Shown here: positions 1 to 8,339 of the stretch, piece by piece
Numbering within the stretch: position 1 is the stretch's first letter
Layout of the letters: every line of letters begins with the position of its first letter
Assembly: GCF_963678165.1 (NCBI RefSeq)
Contig: NZ_OY782755.1
Location: 496,001-560,000, forward strand
Length of the DNA: 64,000 nucleotides
Reading direction: 5' to 3'
Origin: an uncultured Acetobacteroides sp.
Lineage (GTDB): Bacteria; Bacteroidota; Bacteroidia; Bacteroidales; ZOR0009
Made by a program: the position numbers and the translations under genes
Notes under the pieces: model-generated
What the model was told of the DNA's origin: nothing
Database searches by the model: none
The model's input: the letters and a program-made list of their open reading frames with translations, nothing else

Positions 1-1429
1 AGAGCAGCAGCGTCATCTTCTCGGCTCTATCGGCATCAACCCGTACAAGGTGCGAAAGCGAGTTTAGCGAGTTGTACAGGAAGTGCGGGTTAAGTTTGCT
101 CTGAAGAGCCTGCAGCTCGGTTTGCGCCTTTACCATCTGGAGCCGGCTCAACTCCTCGTCCTTTTGACGGATTACCTCGCGCTGTTTAAACACCATCCGG
201 CTTAGCAGGTAGTAGGCAACGGTAAAGATAGCTGAAGCAAGTATCGTGAATGCAACTCTAGGTTCCGACATGTGAAAATCGAAGGAGAAATAGGCAAAGG
301 ATATCACCATAATGAAGACTATGGCTGACGAAACACTATCCTTTAACCATTGCGTTATTTGACTTTTTCGTAGTAATCGGTTGATACAGTAAAATAGAGC
401 GATGTGAGCCAATGCTATTAACCACATAATAATAAAGGATGCAGAGAAAGCATTTTGGATAAAAGGTTCACTCGAACCATTAAGGTCTTGAGAAATGCTG
501 TAGAGGAAGAATAGGGCAGAACCTATAAGCAGGTACGACAGCATGCCTCTGTAGCGATTCCGTTTGCAGACAATTCCTAGAAAAATAATGGACAGCAGCA
601 GCTTTAGGAGTAGCGGGTATATTTTGTTGAATGCCTGAAACGCCTTGTGGTACTTTAGGCTGTAGTAGTTGTGACTTCCTGTGTACTTTATGATCCCGTT
701 CTTTATTCGGCTATCGGCATCCTTGGCGTAGATGGTTTCGATGATAAACTTGTCGGGAGCCGTAAGGCCTGAGTTACTCTGCATATAGGTAGTTCGTAGA
801 AGCTGCCCCTTCTTCCAAATACCTTTTCGTATCATGTCTAATATCCATTCGATTTGTTTATTGTTGTTCTCTTTTAGAAAATCATTTAATAACTGGGCTT
901 CTGATGTGTAGTAGATATTTTTGCTACTCAGATTGGAGTTCGTGAAACAAACATCTACTGTACCCGGAAATTGTTTTGGAGAATGGATGAGAATCATCTT
1001 TATGATTTTGTTCAGGAATGCATCGTACCTATGCGCTTGCATGCGGGGGGAGAAAAGCTGGAGATCTTCTATCTTATAGCCTATTTCATCGCCAACGATG
1101 TGGGTTCTGAAGGTGTAGCTGTGGTATCTGGTAAGGATGATAACGAGATTTCCTCCTGTATCGACCCTGCTAATCGACACCGTTTGAATAAGTGGTTTAA
1201 GCTGCCGCACTATTGAGTCAACAATCATTCGGTCTTCCTTGGAAATCTCGCCCTGCAGCTCAATCTTGATGTCCTTCTGGTACCTAACGGGCTTCAGGTC
1301 GTGCGTTAGCTTGACGTTACGCAGCAGGTTCATCCAGTACTTGCGCTCCAGCGAATCGGGAATGCTGGCAGAGCGTGCAAACGAGCAGAGCATTAGCACG
1401 GCGAGAAACGGTAGTAGAATTTTTTTCAT
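1..1429 (-). CDS. LytS-type membrane sensor histidine kinase, 3' part outside window
   Basis: The frame is open from the ATG at 1429 to the window edge (476 residues seen). It starts with a signal-peptide-like stretch (about residues 1-21), followed by an extracytoplasmic region of about 240 residues that I do not recognise. About five membrane segments follow (roughly 270-288, 297-313, 328-350, 366-384, 391-410), then a coiled-coil linker (413-445). The phospho-acceptor box NPHFLYNSLNSL (447-458) is typical of the His_kinase family PF06580. The HATPase domain must lie beyond the edge. Such kinases normally phosphorylate a LytTR response regulator, which I would expect just downstream, outside this window. 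A good -7 promoter element lies upstream at 1506-1513. Confidence 0.88.
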   Translation of the reverse strand, partial: MKKILLPFLAVLMLCSFARSASIPDSLERKYWMNLLRNVKLTHDLKPVRYQKDIKIELQGEISKEDRMIVDSIVRQLKPLIQTVSISRVDTGGNLVIILTRYHSYTFRTHIVGDEIGYKIEDLQLFSPRMQAHRYDAFLNKIIKMILIHSPKQFPGTVDVCFTNSNLSSKNIYYTSEAQLLNDFLKENNNKQIEWILDMIRKGIWKKGQLLRTTYMQSNSGLTAPDKFIIETIYAKDADSRIKNGIIKYTGSHNYYSLKYHKAFQAFNKIYPLLLKLLLSIIFLGIVCKRNRYRGMLSYLLIGSALFFLYSISQDLNGSSEPFIQNAFSASFIIMWLIALAHIALFYCINRLLRKSQITQWLKDSVSSAIVFIMVISFAYFSFDFHMSEPRVAFTILASAIFTVAYYLLSRMVFKQREVIRQKDEELSRLQMVKAQTELQALQSKLNPHFLYNSLNSLSHLVRVDADRAEKMTLLL

Positions 1430-1505
1430 GGCGTTCGTTTTTAATTTATTCGTATGCTAATTAATACCCTTTGCTGCCGTTGCGCTAAACAATTCCGACA
1501 ACCTG

Positions 1506-1513
1506 CAAAAGTA
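1506..1513 (-). promoter_or_regulatory. Bacteroidota-type promoter for the sensor kinase
   Basis: On the minus strand this reads TACTTTTG, an exact match to the Bacteroidota -7 consensus TAnnTTTG. A TTG lies 18 bases further upstream, close to the usual spacing of the -33 element. It is about 75 bases before the kinase start codon. Confidence 0.5.
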
Positions 1514-1671
1514 GAAGAATAACCTGCACCACAAGGATGTTGTGCTGCTAATCACAAATCAAATTAAAAGCAGAGTAACGGTTGGCTATTTAGTAAAGTC
1601 TACTTGCTGAAAAAATATATAGTAAACATTACATATAGTTATCAATAGCTGACAATATATCAAAATATGTT

Positions 1672-1679
1672 TACATTTG
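1672..1679 (+). promoter_or_regulatory. Promoter for the membrane protein / Xre operon
   Basis: TACATTTG matches the TAnnTTTG -7 consensus exactly, about 25 bases before the first ATG of the next gene. The last three bases form a TTG that could be mistaken for a start codon of that gene. Lying inside the promoter, it is an unlikely start, so the ATG at 1704 was chosen. No clear -33 element was seen. Confidence 0.45.
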
Positions 1680-1703
1680 CTGGAACTAATAACACGTACG
1701 ATT

Positions 1704-2156
1704 ATGATGACAAGCTACCTTTTCCCCCACAGCTACAAGCGTATTGGGTGGATACTGTTTGTACCAACCGCCGTATTCTTTATCCTTTGGCTGACCGGCG
1801 TGGTTGGGGATGTTGAATTTCCGCTGCCAAAGGTTTTCCGCTTCTACGGTTTTGCGGGGTCTACAACTGCGTTGCAGACCACCATTTTGCCGGTAGTGCT
1901 AATTGCGGCGCTGCTCTTCATTGGCTTCTCCAGGGAGGAGGACGAGGACGAGTATGTGGCCCGGATCAGGATGGAGTCGCTGATTTGGTCGCTCTACGTG
2001 AACTACTTCCTGCTGGCGTTGGCTTTCCTGCTGGTTTACGGAACGTCGTTTCTGGGGGTAACCTGGGTGGGCCTTTTTACGCTTCCCCTCTTTTTCGTCT
2101 TCCGCCTGCAGTGGAAGCTGTACCTAACCCGTAAGCTGGCCAGGGATGAAAAATAG
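1704..2156 (+). CDS. Multi-pass inner-membrane protein of unknown function
   Basis: This 150-residue protein has four to five predicted membrane helices (about residues 14-32, 56-73, 94-113, 116-138) and an acidic cytoplasmic loop (REEDEDEY) between the second and third. The first of two adjacent ATGs (1704, 1707) was taken as the start, because the frame upstream runs through the promoter element. The last 11 bases overlap the start of the Xre regulator, so the two are translationally coupled. Small membrane proteins paired with a short Xre regulator of this kind are common in Gram-positives and Bacteroidota, but their function is not established. No enzyme motif was seen. Confidence 0.75.
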   Translation: MMTSYLFPHSYKRIGWILFVPTAVFFILWLTGVVGDVEFPLPKVFRFYGFAGSTTALQTTILPVVLIAALLFIGFSREEDEDEYVARIRMESLIWSLYVNYFLLALAFLLVYGTSFLGVTWVGLFTLPLFFVFRLQWKLYLTRKLARDEK

Positions 2157-2361
2157 CATTAAGGTCGAACGGGCCATCAAGAACATCACCCAGGAGCAGC
2201 TCGCGCAGCTGGTTCAGGTGAGCCGGCAGACCATCAACGCCATCGAGCTGGGGAAGTACAACCCCTCCACCACGCTGGCGCTAAAGATGTCGCAGGTGTT
2301 TGGCAAGGGGGTAAACGAGATCTTCCAGCTCGAGGAGACCGACTGGAAGGCGGAGAAGTAA
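2146..2361 (+). CDS. Small Xre-family helix-turn-helix regulator
   Basis: The 71-residue protein is almost entirely a helix-turn-helix domain: ITQEQLAQLVQVSRQTINAIE (about residues 14-34) is a canonical Xre recognition motif, followed by GKYNPSTTLALKMSQVF. It belongs to the short YgzD/YozG-like group of cytoplasmic DNA-binding proteins. It overlaps the upstream membrane-protein gene by 11 bases. By analogy with similar pairs it may autoregulate the operon or respond to its membrane partner, but that is inference. A strong hairpin terminator follows immediately. Confidence 0.9.
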   Translation: MKNSIKVERAIKNITQEQLAQLVQVSRQTINAIELGKYNPSTTLALKMSQVFGKGVNEIFQLEETDWKAEK

Positions 2362-2362
2362 A

Positions 2363-2398
2363 AAAGGCGGAGCACTTGCTCCGCCTTTCTTTTTTTCT
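2363..2398 (+). terminator. Bidirectional intrinsic terminator
   Basis: The stem GGCGGAGC/GCTCCGCC (2366-2373 with 2378-2385) has a four-base loop, with A-runs on the left and a long T-run on the right. It sits between the convergent Xre gene (+) and SH3-like gene (-), so it can serve both. Confidence 0.85.
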
Positions 2399-2408
2399 TC
2401 GATGGCTG

Positions 2409-3146
2409 CTACTCGGCCGTCGCCATGGTGGTGTCGGGCGTTTCGGCGGGCTCGGCGGGCTCTACTGGAACCTCCGAGGTAAGCGCGGTAAGCTCGGCGA
2501 TGAAGCGCGAACTGCTGAAGTCGGGGTTCTCCACGATCTCCTTTAGCGCGGCCATGCGGGCCTCGTTGCCCATCTTCTTGTTGGCCTTGGCCACGTAGAT
2601 GGCTACGGCCACGTCCACATCCTCGAAGGTGAGGGCGTCGTACTTCACCCATCCGCCTTTCACCTTCTTGCCGTCCTTGGTCTTGCCGTACACCTCCACG
2701 AAGTCGCCCTTCCGCTGCTTCACGGCCACGATGTCGAGCGGGCTGAACGCCTTGCTGGTGATGGTCACCAGGTCGGGGCGGCCGTACACGGGCGCGCTGG
2801 CCACGATGGCGGCTGGCTTAGCGGCGGTGATGATGCTCGACTCCTTCACCCAGCCCGACTTGCCGCCCTCGAGCTCCACCTGGTAGTATTTCTTGCTCCC
2901 ATTCTGGGTTTCGATCTCCTTCTCGTCGGTGCACTTGAGCTTTTCGCCCAGCTGCAGCGAGGCCACGTAGCTGCCCTCCTTGCCGGGGGCATCCTTCAGC
3001 GCGGCGCCATCGACGATGCAAACGGCATCCTTGGGGCCGATGCCCAAGCCGCCCGACTTGTCCTGCAGGCTGGTCACCGCAAAGTAGGTGGCTACTCCGG
3101 CTATGGCCAGCACGAGGACTACTATGATCCACTTCTTATTTTCCAT
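2409..3146 (-). CDS. Membrane-anchored protein with two SH3-like domains
   Basis: The 245-residue protein has a short basic N-terminus (MENKKW), one hydrophobic helix (about 6-27) without a lipobox, and a periplasm-facing body. Two SH3-like beta-rich segments can be seen, ending in GWVKESSI (about 97-105) and GGWVKYDAL (about 164-172). A helical stretch and a Pro/Glu/Thr-rich tail follow. Bacterial SH3 folds often bind peptidoglycan or peptides. Similar Bacteroidota proteins are often labelled LenA-like lipoproteins, but no ligand can be assigned here. It is monocistronic, with a TACTTTTG element 22 bases upstream of the start. Confidence 0.7.
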   Translation of the reverse strand: MENKKWIIVVLVLAIAGVATYFAVTSLQDKSGGLGIGPKDAVCIVDGAALKDAPGKEGSYVASLQLGEKLKCTDEKEIETQNGSKKYYQVELEGGKSGWVKESSIITAAKPAAIVASAPVYGRPDLVTITSKAFSPLDIVAVKQRKGDFVEVYGKTKDGKKVKGGWVKYDALTFEDVDVAVAIYVAKANKKMGNEARMAALKEIVENPDFSSSRFIAELTALTSEVPVEPAEPAETPDTTMATAE

Positions 3147-3168
3147 GATGATTCGTATGGTTTTGCCA

Positions 3169-3176
3169 CAAAAGTA
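3169..3176 (-). promoter_or_regulatory. Promoter for the SH3-like protein
   Basis: The minus strand reads TACTTTTG, an exact TAnnTTTG -7 element, 22 bases before the start codon at 3146. The rest of 3147-3445 contains no gene. Confidence 0.45.
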
Positions 3177-3384
3177 GGAAAAGATTGCGGGATGGCGTTT
3201 CGCGGATCCGAATAAAGCGGGCTACCGCTAGCCGAATTTTAGGCGATTACGCGTTCACGGCCTGTGAAAGGAGGGTTAAGCAGGTACTTTCGGGACGTGG
3301 AGCGCTGTTGTTCTAGCGATACTCCTACTCCCCGCCTAGGCGAGAGGAAGGTGGAGGCGAAGAAGTCGCTCCGCCCTTGAATAG

Positions 3385-3418
3385 CAACAGCAGCAACCCA
3401 ACTGAGGTGCTGCTGTTG
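3385..3418. terminator. Hairpin after the tetR gene
   Basis: An 11-bp perfect stem CAACAGCAGCA/TGCTGCTGTTG (3385-3395 with 3408-3418) closes a 12-base loop. It lies 28 bases beyond the stop of the minus-strand tetR gene. There is no good T-run, so it is a weak intrinsic terminator at best, or a 3'-end stabilising hairpin. Confidence 0.5.
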
Positions 3419-3445
3419 GTTTATATTGGGCCTTTTTGAGCGATG

Positions 3446-4066
3446 CTATATCGATTCTACCCGGATGTCGAGTGCACCTCTAAGGGTGTCCACCCCTTTG
3501 GGCGTGCAGCATCCCTTAATGAGGTAGTAGAGCATTTTGTTGAGCTTCTGCTCGTTTATCGGAGGCGGCTGGAGGTGGCGCTGGTCATGGAAGGCTGCTT
3601 CCAGCATGGTGATGTACATCTGGCTGGTGGTATCCGTGTCGAGGCTATTCTCGAAAAGGTCGTTGGCTATACCCTTCTTGAAGGTGTGCCTTATCAGATC
3701 AATAAACTTGTTGCGATGCTTAAGAAGGATCTGCTGCATTGGTTGGACCAGTGCAAGTTTGGATCGAGAGGTTATGAGCTGGTTACAGTCGAGGATGGTG
3801 GTGGCATAGAGGCACCCTATTTGTACAAGCCCCGCAATGGGATTGGTGCTTTCGCGTAGAATCTGCCAGATCTCGAGTTCCTTGCTCTTGAGGTATTCGT
3901 CAATAATACACTCTATCAGCTGCTGCTTGCTCTCGAAGTAGTTGTAGAGCGTTTTCTTGGTGACGCCAACAGAAGCCGCAATCTCATCAACCTTTAAGCG
4001 GCTGGCTCCCGATCTCAGGAATAGAGGGGTGACCTGGCTGATATAGTAAAGCTTTCTTGATTTCAT
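3446..4066 (-). CDS. TetR/AcrR-family regulator of the efflux operon
   Basis: The 206-residue protein has an N-terminal TetR DNA-binding domain: the segment about 20-45 (LKVDEIAASVGVTKKTLYNYF) is the classic helix-turn-helix with the KxxxYxYF-type ending. The all-helical C-terminal ligand and dimer domain is poorly conserved, as usual. It lies 48 bases downstream of the MFS efflux gene in the same orientation and is probably the last gene of the operon. TetR proteins in this position usually repress the pump and are relieved by its substrate; that role is inferred from context. Confidence 0.88.
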   Translation of the reverse strand: MKSRKLYYISQVTPLFLRSGASRLKVDEIAASVGVTKKTLYNYFESKQQLIECIIDEYLKSKELEIWQILRESTNPIAGLVQIGCLYATTILDCNQLITSRSKLALVQPMQQILLKHRNKFIDLIRHTFKKGIANDLFENSLDTDTTSQMYITMLEAAFHDQRHLQPPPINEQKLNKMLYYLIKGCCTPKGVDTLRGALDIRVESI

Positions 4067-4114
4067 CTCATCTTTGCTTAAGTTGTGGTAATTACGGTCT
4101 GCTTCATTAGCACT

Positions 4115-5728
4115 TTACATTGCTACAGAAGCCGCATCTTCAATGGCCCGTTCCTCCTTCGGCTTCCTTCCGCGACTTAGGTAGCCTTCAACGCTGTGTC
4201 CTTTTAGGCGCTTGCGCATGATGACGATTCGGCGATATCGGGTGGAGCCGAAGCGATGAAGGGCGATGTAAATCAGGATGACGAATCCGGCAATAATGGT
4301 GTATCCCATCAGCTGCTTTACGGCAAGCATGATGGCTTGGAGCTGTGCCGACTTGTAGAGCATGAGGCCACCACCACGCAGCTGTCCCATAAAATCGACA
4401 GCATCCATGTGCGAGGCCAGGTTGGTAAGGTTCTGAAGCTGCAGCTTGTAGAAAGCCCATGTGAGGATGGAGCCGAATAGCGCTTGCCCCAGAAAGGAGC
4501 GAATCATCACCAGAGTGGCCATTGCCGTGAGCATTTGGTTGATGGTTAGCTGCTGCGAGCAGTAGGTAGCCAGCGAGATGTAGAGCACGCAGAGGCCTAT
4601 CCCCTTAAGGATGGTAGGTAGAATAAAGAAGGCTACCTGCACTTCGGGGGCAATGGTAAAGTATAGGATGATGTGCGCTACCATGTACGATCCGAAGCCA
4701 ATCATAACGAGCTCCTTTAGGTCTAGGTTGTGCTTTAGCCAAAAGAAGCAGATTATACCTCCAATGATGGCCCCAGGAAACATTGCCAGGTTTAACTGAT
4801 TAGTCAGAAGGGAGCTGTAGCCCAGCACGCCCATCATGTAGGTGTTCTGCATGCTTCCGCTGCTTACAAATAGCCCCAGCAGCGCGATCATTACTAGCGA
4901 ATGGATCACGTTTCTTTTGGAGAACCCGTCCATCTCCATAAAAGGCCGCTTGATGGAGCGCTGAATGGCAATAAAAAGCACCAGCATGACAAAGAAGGCA
5001 ACTGTACCCCACCAGATAAGCTCAGACTGGAACCATCCGTGAAACTTGGCAAAGGTGAGCACGTAATTAAGCACCATCATCATGGTAAAGAAAAGCAGGA
5101 GGCTGGTCCAGTGGAACTGGTAAAAAGGTTTCTTCTTCATGCCTCGGCTGTTGTGCATAAACACCAGCGCAAGCAGGGCGCATGCTAGGCAGTAGATAAT
5201 GGCTACAAGGTAGGTATGCTCCCAAAACATGCGGTAGGCCAACGAACTCATGTAGAATCCTGCGTACTGGCCAACGATTATGGCTATGGGGTAGAAGGTG
5301 GGGTAGAAGCGTCTCCTGTCCATAGTTGGCGTTATGATGAAGAAGATGGGTAGGATAAACTCAATGGTGCCGAACATCCTAAAAAAGCCCATCAGCAGCG
5401 AGGCAAAGGCTATTACATATACGTTGTCGGTGGTGGAGCTAACGTAGCAGAGCAGGCTCATAATAAGCAGCCCCCCAACCACAATCTCTTTAGATCGGAA
5501 GTAGGGCTTGGTGCGAAAAAGCATAGGTATTGCACCTGTCATGCCGATGTACATAGCGTTGCTGGCAAACGAAAAGGCTTCGGAGATTTCCCCCATTCCC
5601 GAGCTCATGTCGATGATGTTGGTTGGGAACACGCACGACACGGCCAAGAAGGGGAGGGTGGTAACGATGATGAGGAGCAGCTGCAGGGGCTTGGGCACCC
5701 AATCGTGGTAAAGACCTCGCTTGTACAT
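4115..5728 (-). CDS. MFS drug-efflux permease, EmrB/DHA2-like
   Basis: This 537-residue inner-membrane protein has about 14 predicted helices, the size and topology of the DHA2 (EmrB/QacA) branch of the major facilitator superfamily. Its C-terminus is basic and cytoplasmic. The start is four bases after the stop of the HlyD-like gene, indicating tight coupling. With the HlyD-like adaptor and the TolC-like channel upstream it forms a tripartite pump driven by the proton gradient that exports compounds across both membranes. The substrate cannot be read from sequence. The short DHA2 signature motifs are divergent, as in other Bacteroidota EmrB-like proteins. Confidence 0.87.
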   Translation of the reverse strand: MYKRGLYHDWVPKPLQLLLIIVTTLPFLAVSCVFPTNIIDMSSGMGEISEAFSFASNAMYIGMTGAIPMLFRTKPYFRSKEIVVGGLLIMSLLCYVSSTTDNVYVIAFASLLMGFFRMFGTIEFILPIFFIITPTMDRRRFYPTFYPIAIIVGQYAGFYMSSLAYRMFWEHTYLVAIIYCLACALLALVFMHNSRGMKKKPFYQFHWTSLLLFFTMMMVLNYVLTFAKFHGWFQSELIWWGTVAFFVMLVLFIAIQRSIKRPFMEMDGFSKRNVIHSLVMIALLGLFVSSGSMQNTYMMGVLGYSSLLTNQLNLAMFPGAIIGGIICFFWLKHNLDLKELVMIGFGSYMVAHIILYFTIAPEVQVAFFILPTILKGIGLCVLYISLATYCSQQLTINQMLTAMATLVMIRSFLGQALFGSILTWAFYKLQLQNLTNLASHMDAVDFMGQLRGGGLMLYKSAQLQAIMLAVKQLMGYTIIAGFVILIYIALHRFGSTRYRRIVIMRKRLKGHSVEGYLSRGRKPKEERAIEDAASVAM

Positions 5729-5732
5729 TTGG

Positions 5733-6800
5733 CTATTTATTAATTCGTATCTCGACGTTCATGCCGGCACGTAGCAGCTCGGTTTCCTCCTTCTTGTTGG
5801 CGTTGGTGAGCTCGATACGTACAGGGAAGCGTTGCTGTACCTTTACAAAGTTGCCGGTTGAGTTATCGACCGGAATGGCCGAGAACTTAGAGCCAGTAGC
5901 CCCCGAAATGGCGGTAATAACCCCTTCGTACTCCTTGCCGTCGAGGGCATCTACCTTGATGGATACCTTTTTGCCTACGGCGACCGCCTTCATTTGCTTT
6001 TCGCGGAAGTTGGCAACTACCCACTTCTCGTTGCTCTTTACGATGGTGAGCAGCTGCTGCCCGGGCTGGATGAGCTGCCCCTCTTGGATCAGTCGGCGGC
6101 CGGCGATGCAGCTGTAGGGGGCTACGATCTTGGCGTACGAAACGTTAAGCTTGGCCATGTCCAGCGCGGCTTTTGTTCGCATCACCTCGGCATCGTTTTG
6201 CCCGATTCTTTTGCTTACCTCTACTACCGATAGCTGAGCCGATCTTCGTTGGCTTTGTAGCGCCTGATACTGCGCCTTCGAGGCGTCGTACTCGGCCTTT
6301 ACCTGATCGAACTGCGCCTTGGTTACCGCGTCGTCCTTAAGCAGGTTGGCGTAGCGGGTGTAGGTTTGCTCGGTGTTGGTAAGGCGGGCCTTCGCGGCGG
6401 CAATGTTGGCATCGTTTACGTTGAGGTTGTTGCTGGCTGTGTTAACCGACGATTCGGTGAGCTCCCTTGCCGCAAGGGCATTCTTGTAGGCTGCTTCGGC
6501 TTGTGCCTGGGCTATCCGAAGCTCCCTGTCGTCGAGTACAGCTATCGTGTCGCCCTTGTTGATCTGCTGGTGCTCCACAAAGCGTATCTCCTTAATGTAC
6601 CCCTGAACCTTGCTGTTTATGGGGTTGATGTACTCCTCCACCTGGGCGTCGTTGGTGTAGCAGGCTTCGCCGATGTGGAAGTAGGCGCGTATGGCCCAGG
6701 TTAGGGCTATGGCGACAACCGCAAGGGCTATCGTATTAATCGTGTAAACTCGGTACTTGCTGAGGCCTGCTTTGGGGGCTTTATTTTTCTTATGCGACAT
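5733..6800 (-). CDS. HlyD/EmrA-family periplasmic adaptor
   Basis: The 355-residue protein has a short cytoplasmic N-terminus and one membrane helix (about 19-42). A lipoyl/biotinyl-like half motif follows (SKVQGYIKEIRFVEHQQINKGD). A long alpha-helical hairpin rich in Ala, Gln and Asn spans about 85-205, and the second lipoyl half and beta-barrel follow (APYSCIAGRRLIQEGQLIQPG). This is the standard membrane-fusion-protein layout, which links the MFS pump to the TolC-like channel. It is the middle gene of the operon, 54 bases after the channel gene and 4 bases before the pump gene. Confidence 0.92.
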   Translation of the reverse strand: MSHKKNKAPKAGLSKYRVYTINTIALAVVAIALTWAIRAYFHIGEACYTNDAQVEEYINPINSKVQGYIKEIRFVEHQQINKGDTIAVLDDRELRIAQAQAEAAYKNALAARELTESSVNTASNNLNVNDANIAAAKARLTNTEQTYTRYANLLKDDAVTKAQFDQVKAEYDASKAQYQALQSQRRSAQLSVVEVSKRIGQNDAEVMRTKAALDMAKLNVSYAKIVAPYSCIAGRRLIQEGQLIQPGQQLLTIVKSNEKWVVANFREKQMKAVAVGKKVSIKVDALDGKEYEGVITAISGATGSKFSAIPVDNSTGNFVKVQQRFPVRIELTNANKKEETELLRAGMNVEIRINK

Positions 6801-6854
6801 ATCTCGTTTTTATTTGATGGGTGTTTGCTATTGGTCCTTCTTTGCTGTTTTGGG

Positions 6855-8171
6855 CTACAGCTTTCCGGACGCGTTGAGGAGCTTGTAGTAGGTGAATACA
6901 ATTCCTATTTGGGCGTTGGTTTGCTGCAGCTCGGCATCGAGCTTGGTGTTGGTGGCGTCGAGCATGTCGAGGAGCAGCGCCAGCTGGTTGAGGTACTTTT
7001 TCTCCATCGTTTTGTAGTTCTCCTGCGCCAGCTGCATGTTTACGGCGGCCGTTTCCTGCTGCCGTAGCGCGTCCAGGTGCTTGAGGTAGGCGGAGTGTAC
7101 GGCCAGCTCGGTATTCTGCTGCTGAAGAACCACGTTTTGCTGCGCCTGTATCAGCTGCAGGTTGCTAAGCTTGATGCTGCGCGGCGCATTGTAGAGCGCG
7201 GCGATGTTGAACGAAAGCGTAGCGCCCACCTGCCAGCCGTTGGCGTACATGTCAACCGCAGGGGTTCTCGACGTTATGGGGCGCTGCAGGCTGTTGGCGG
7301 CGTAAAGGCTAAGGGTGGGCATCCTGTCGGCCTTGGCAATGGCCACGCTTTTTTCCGCTAGCTGAACGCTCTTCTCCGATAGCTTAATGTCGAATCCTCC
7401 TGCTGCGGCTTCGCCTTGGTACTTTTCCATATTTTCCAGCTTGGGCCTATTGCTCAGGATGGTGGTGTCGGGAAGGATGACCGCATCGGCCGGAAGCCCC
7501 GTGGCCATGGTTAGCTGGCGGTTGAGGATGTCGATGTTGTTCTGCAGCTGCGAGGCGGCTTGGGTTAAGTTCGAGATGAGCAGCTTGGTGCGGATTACAT
7601 CGTTTTGTGTTACCAACCCCTGCTGGTGCATCTTGTTGATGTTCTTCAGGCGAACCTCCGAGAGCTCGATGTTCTTTTGGTAGATCAGGTGCTGGTTGCG
7701 GAGGAGGAACAGCTCCAGGTAGTAGCTTGCCACCAGCAGCTTTATGTCCTGCTTGTTCTTCTCGAGGCTCAGGTCGGCCAGCTGCTGCTGCAGGTCGGCA
7801 GCGCCTATGGCATTTCTAACCGCATTGCCCTTAAAGATAAGCTGGCTGGCCTGTAGGGTTAGGCTGTTGCCAAAGTGGGGCATCGCCACGGTTGACTTCT
7901 TGGAGAGATCGGTATCGTAGATGGTGGCATCGCCTAGGTAGAAGGCGCTGGCCGATGCCGTGAGGCTGGGGAGCTGCTGCGTCTTGGCCACCTGCACCCG
8001 CTGCTGGCTTACCTCTACCGAGGCAGCCGAAACCTTTAATGCCTGGTTGTTGCTAATGGCCAATCCCACCAGCTCGTCGATGGAGTAGGTACGCTGCTGG
8101 GGCGTTTGGCCCCATGTTCCTACTGCTGCTGTGCTTATGAGCGCAGCAAGGCACATTGTTCGTATGTTCAT
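6855..8171 (-). CDS. TolC-family outer-membrane efflux channel
   Basis: The protein is 438 residues from the ATG at 8171. An in-frame GTG seven codons upstream (8192) is less likely, because the ATG gives a clean signal peptide (MNIRTMCLAALISTAAVGTWG, cleavage near residue 22). Two repeated OEP domains, each with long Gln/Asn/Ala-rich helices, follow in the normal TolC order (PF02321). It would form a trimeric channel through the outer membrane and periplasm, engaged by the HlyD-like adaptor. It is the first structural gene of the efflux operon, 168 bases downstream of the AraC-type regulator on the same strand. Confidence 0.92.
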   Translation of the reverse strand: MNIRTMCLAALISTAAVGTWGQTPQQRTYSIDELVGLAISNNQALKVSAASVEVSQQRVQVAKTQQLPSLTASASAFYLGDATIYDTDLSKKSTVAMPHFGNSLTLQASQLIFKGNAVRNAIGAADLQQQLADLSLEKNKQDIKLLVASYYLELFLLRNQHLIYQKNIELSEVRLKNINKMHQQGLVTQNDVIRTKLLISNLTQAASQLQNNIDILNRQLTMATGLPADAVILPDTTILSNRPKLENMEKYQGEAAAGGFDIKLSEKSVQLAEKSVAIAKADRMPTLSLYAANSLQRPITSRTPAVDMYANGWQVGATLSFNIAALYNAPRSIKLSNLQLIQAQQNVVLQQQNTELAVHSAYLKHLDALRQQETAAVNMQLAQENYKTMEKKYLNQLALLLDMLDATNTKLDAELQQTNAQIGIVFTYYKLLNASGKL

Positions 8172-8339
8172 TTGCGTTTTCTTGTCTATCACCTTCAGTT
8201 TTGTGATGTTTGAGGCGGCAAAGGTTGAACAAAGGCAGGGGGCGAAGAATGGGCAAGCTTCGGGGAATGATGTTCGAAACTCGGATTAACCTTTTTTTAA
8301 AGCGCTAGGAATGAAATGGGGAGTGGTACCGCTGGAGCG

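Noticed and set aside
1677-1703. TTG start for the first plus-strand membrane protein
   Set aside because: The TTG is part of an exact TAnnTTTG promoter element, so translation from it is very unlikely.
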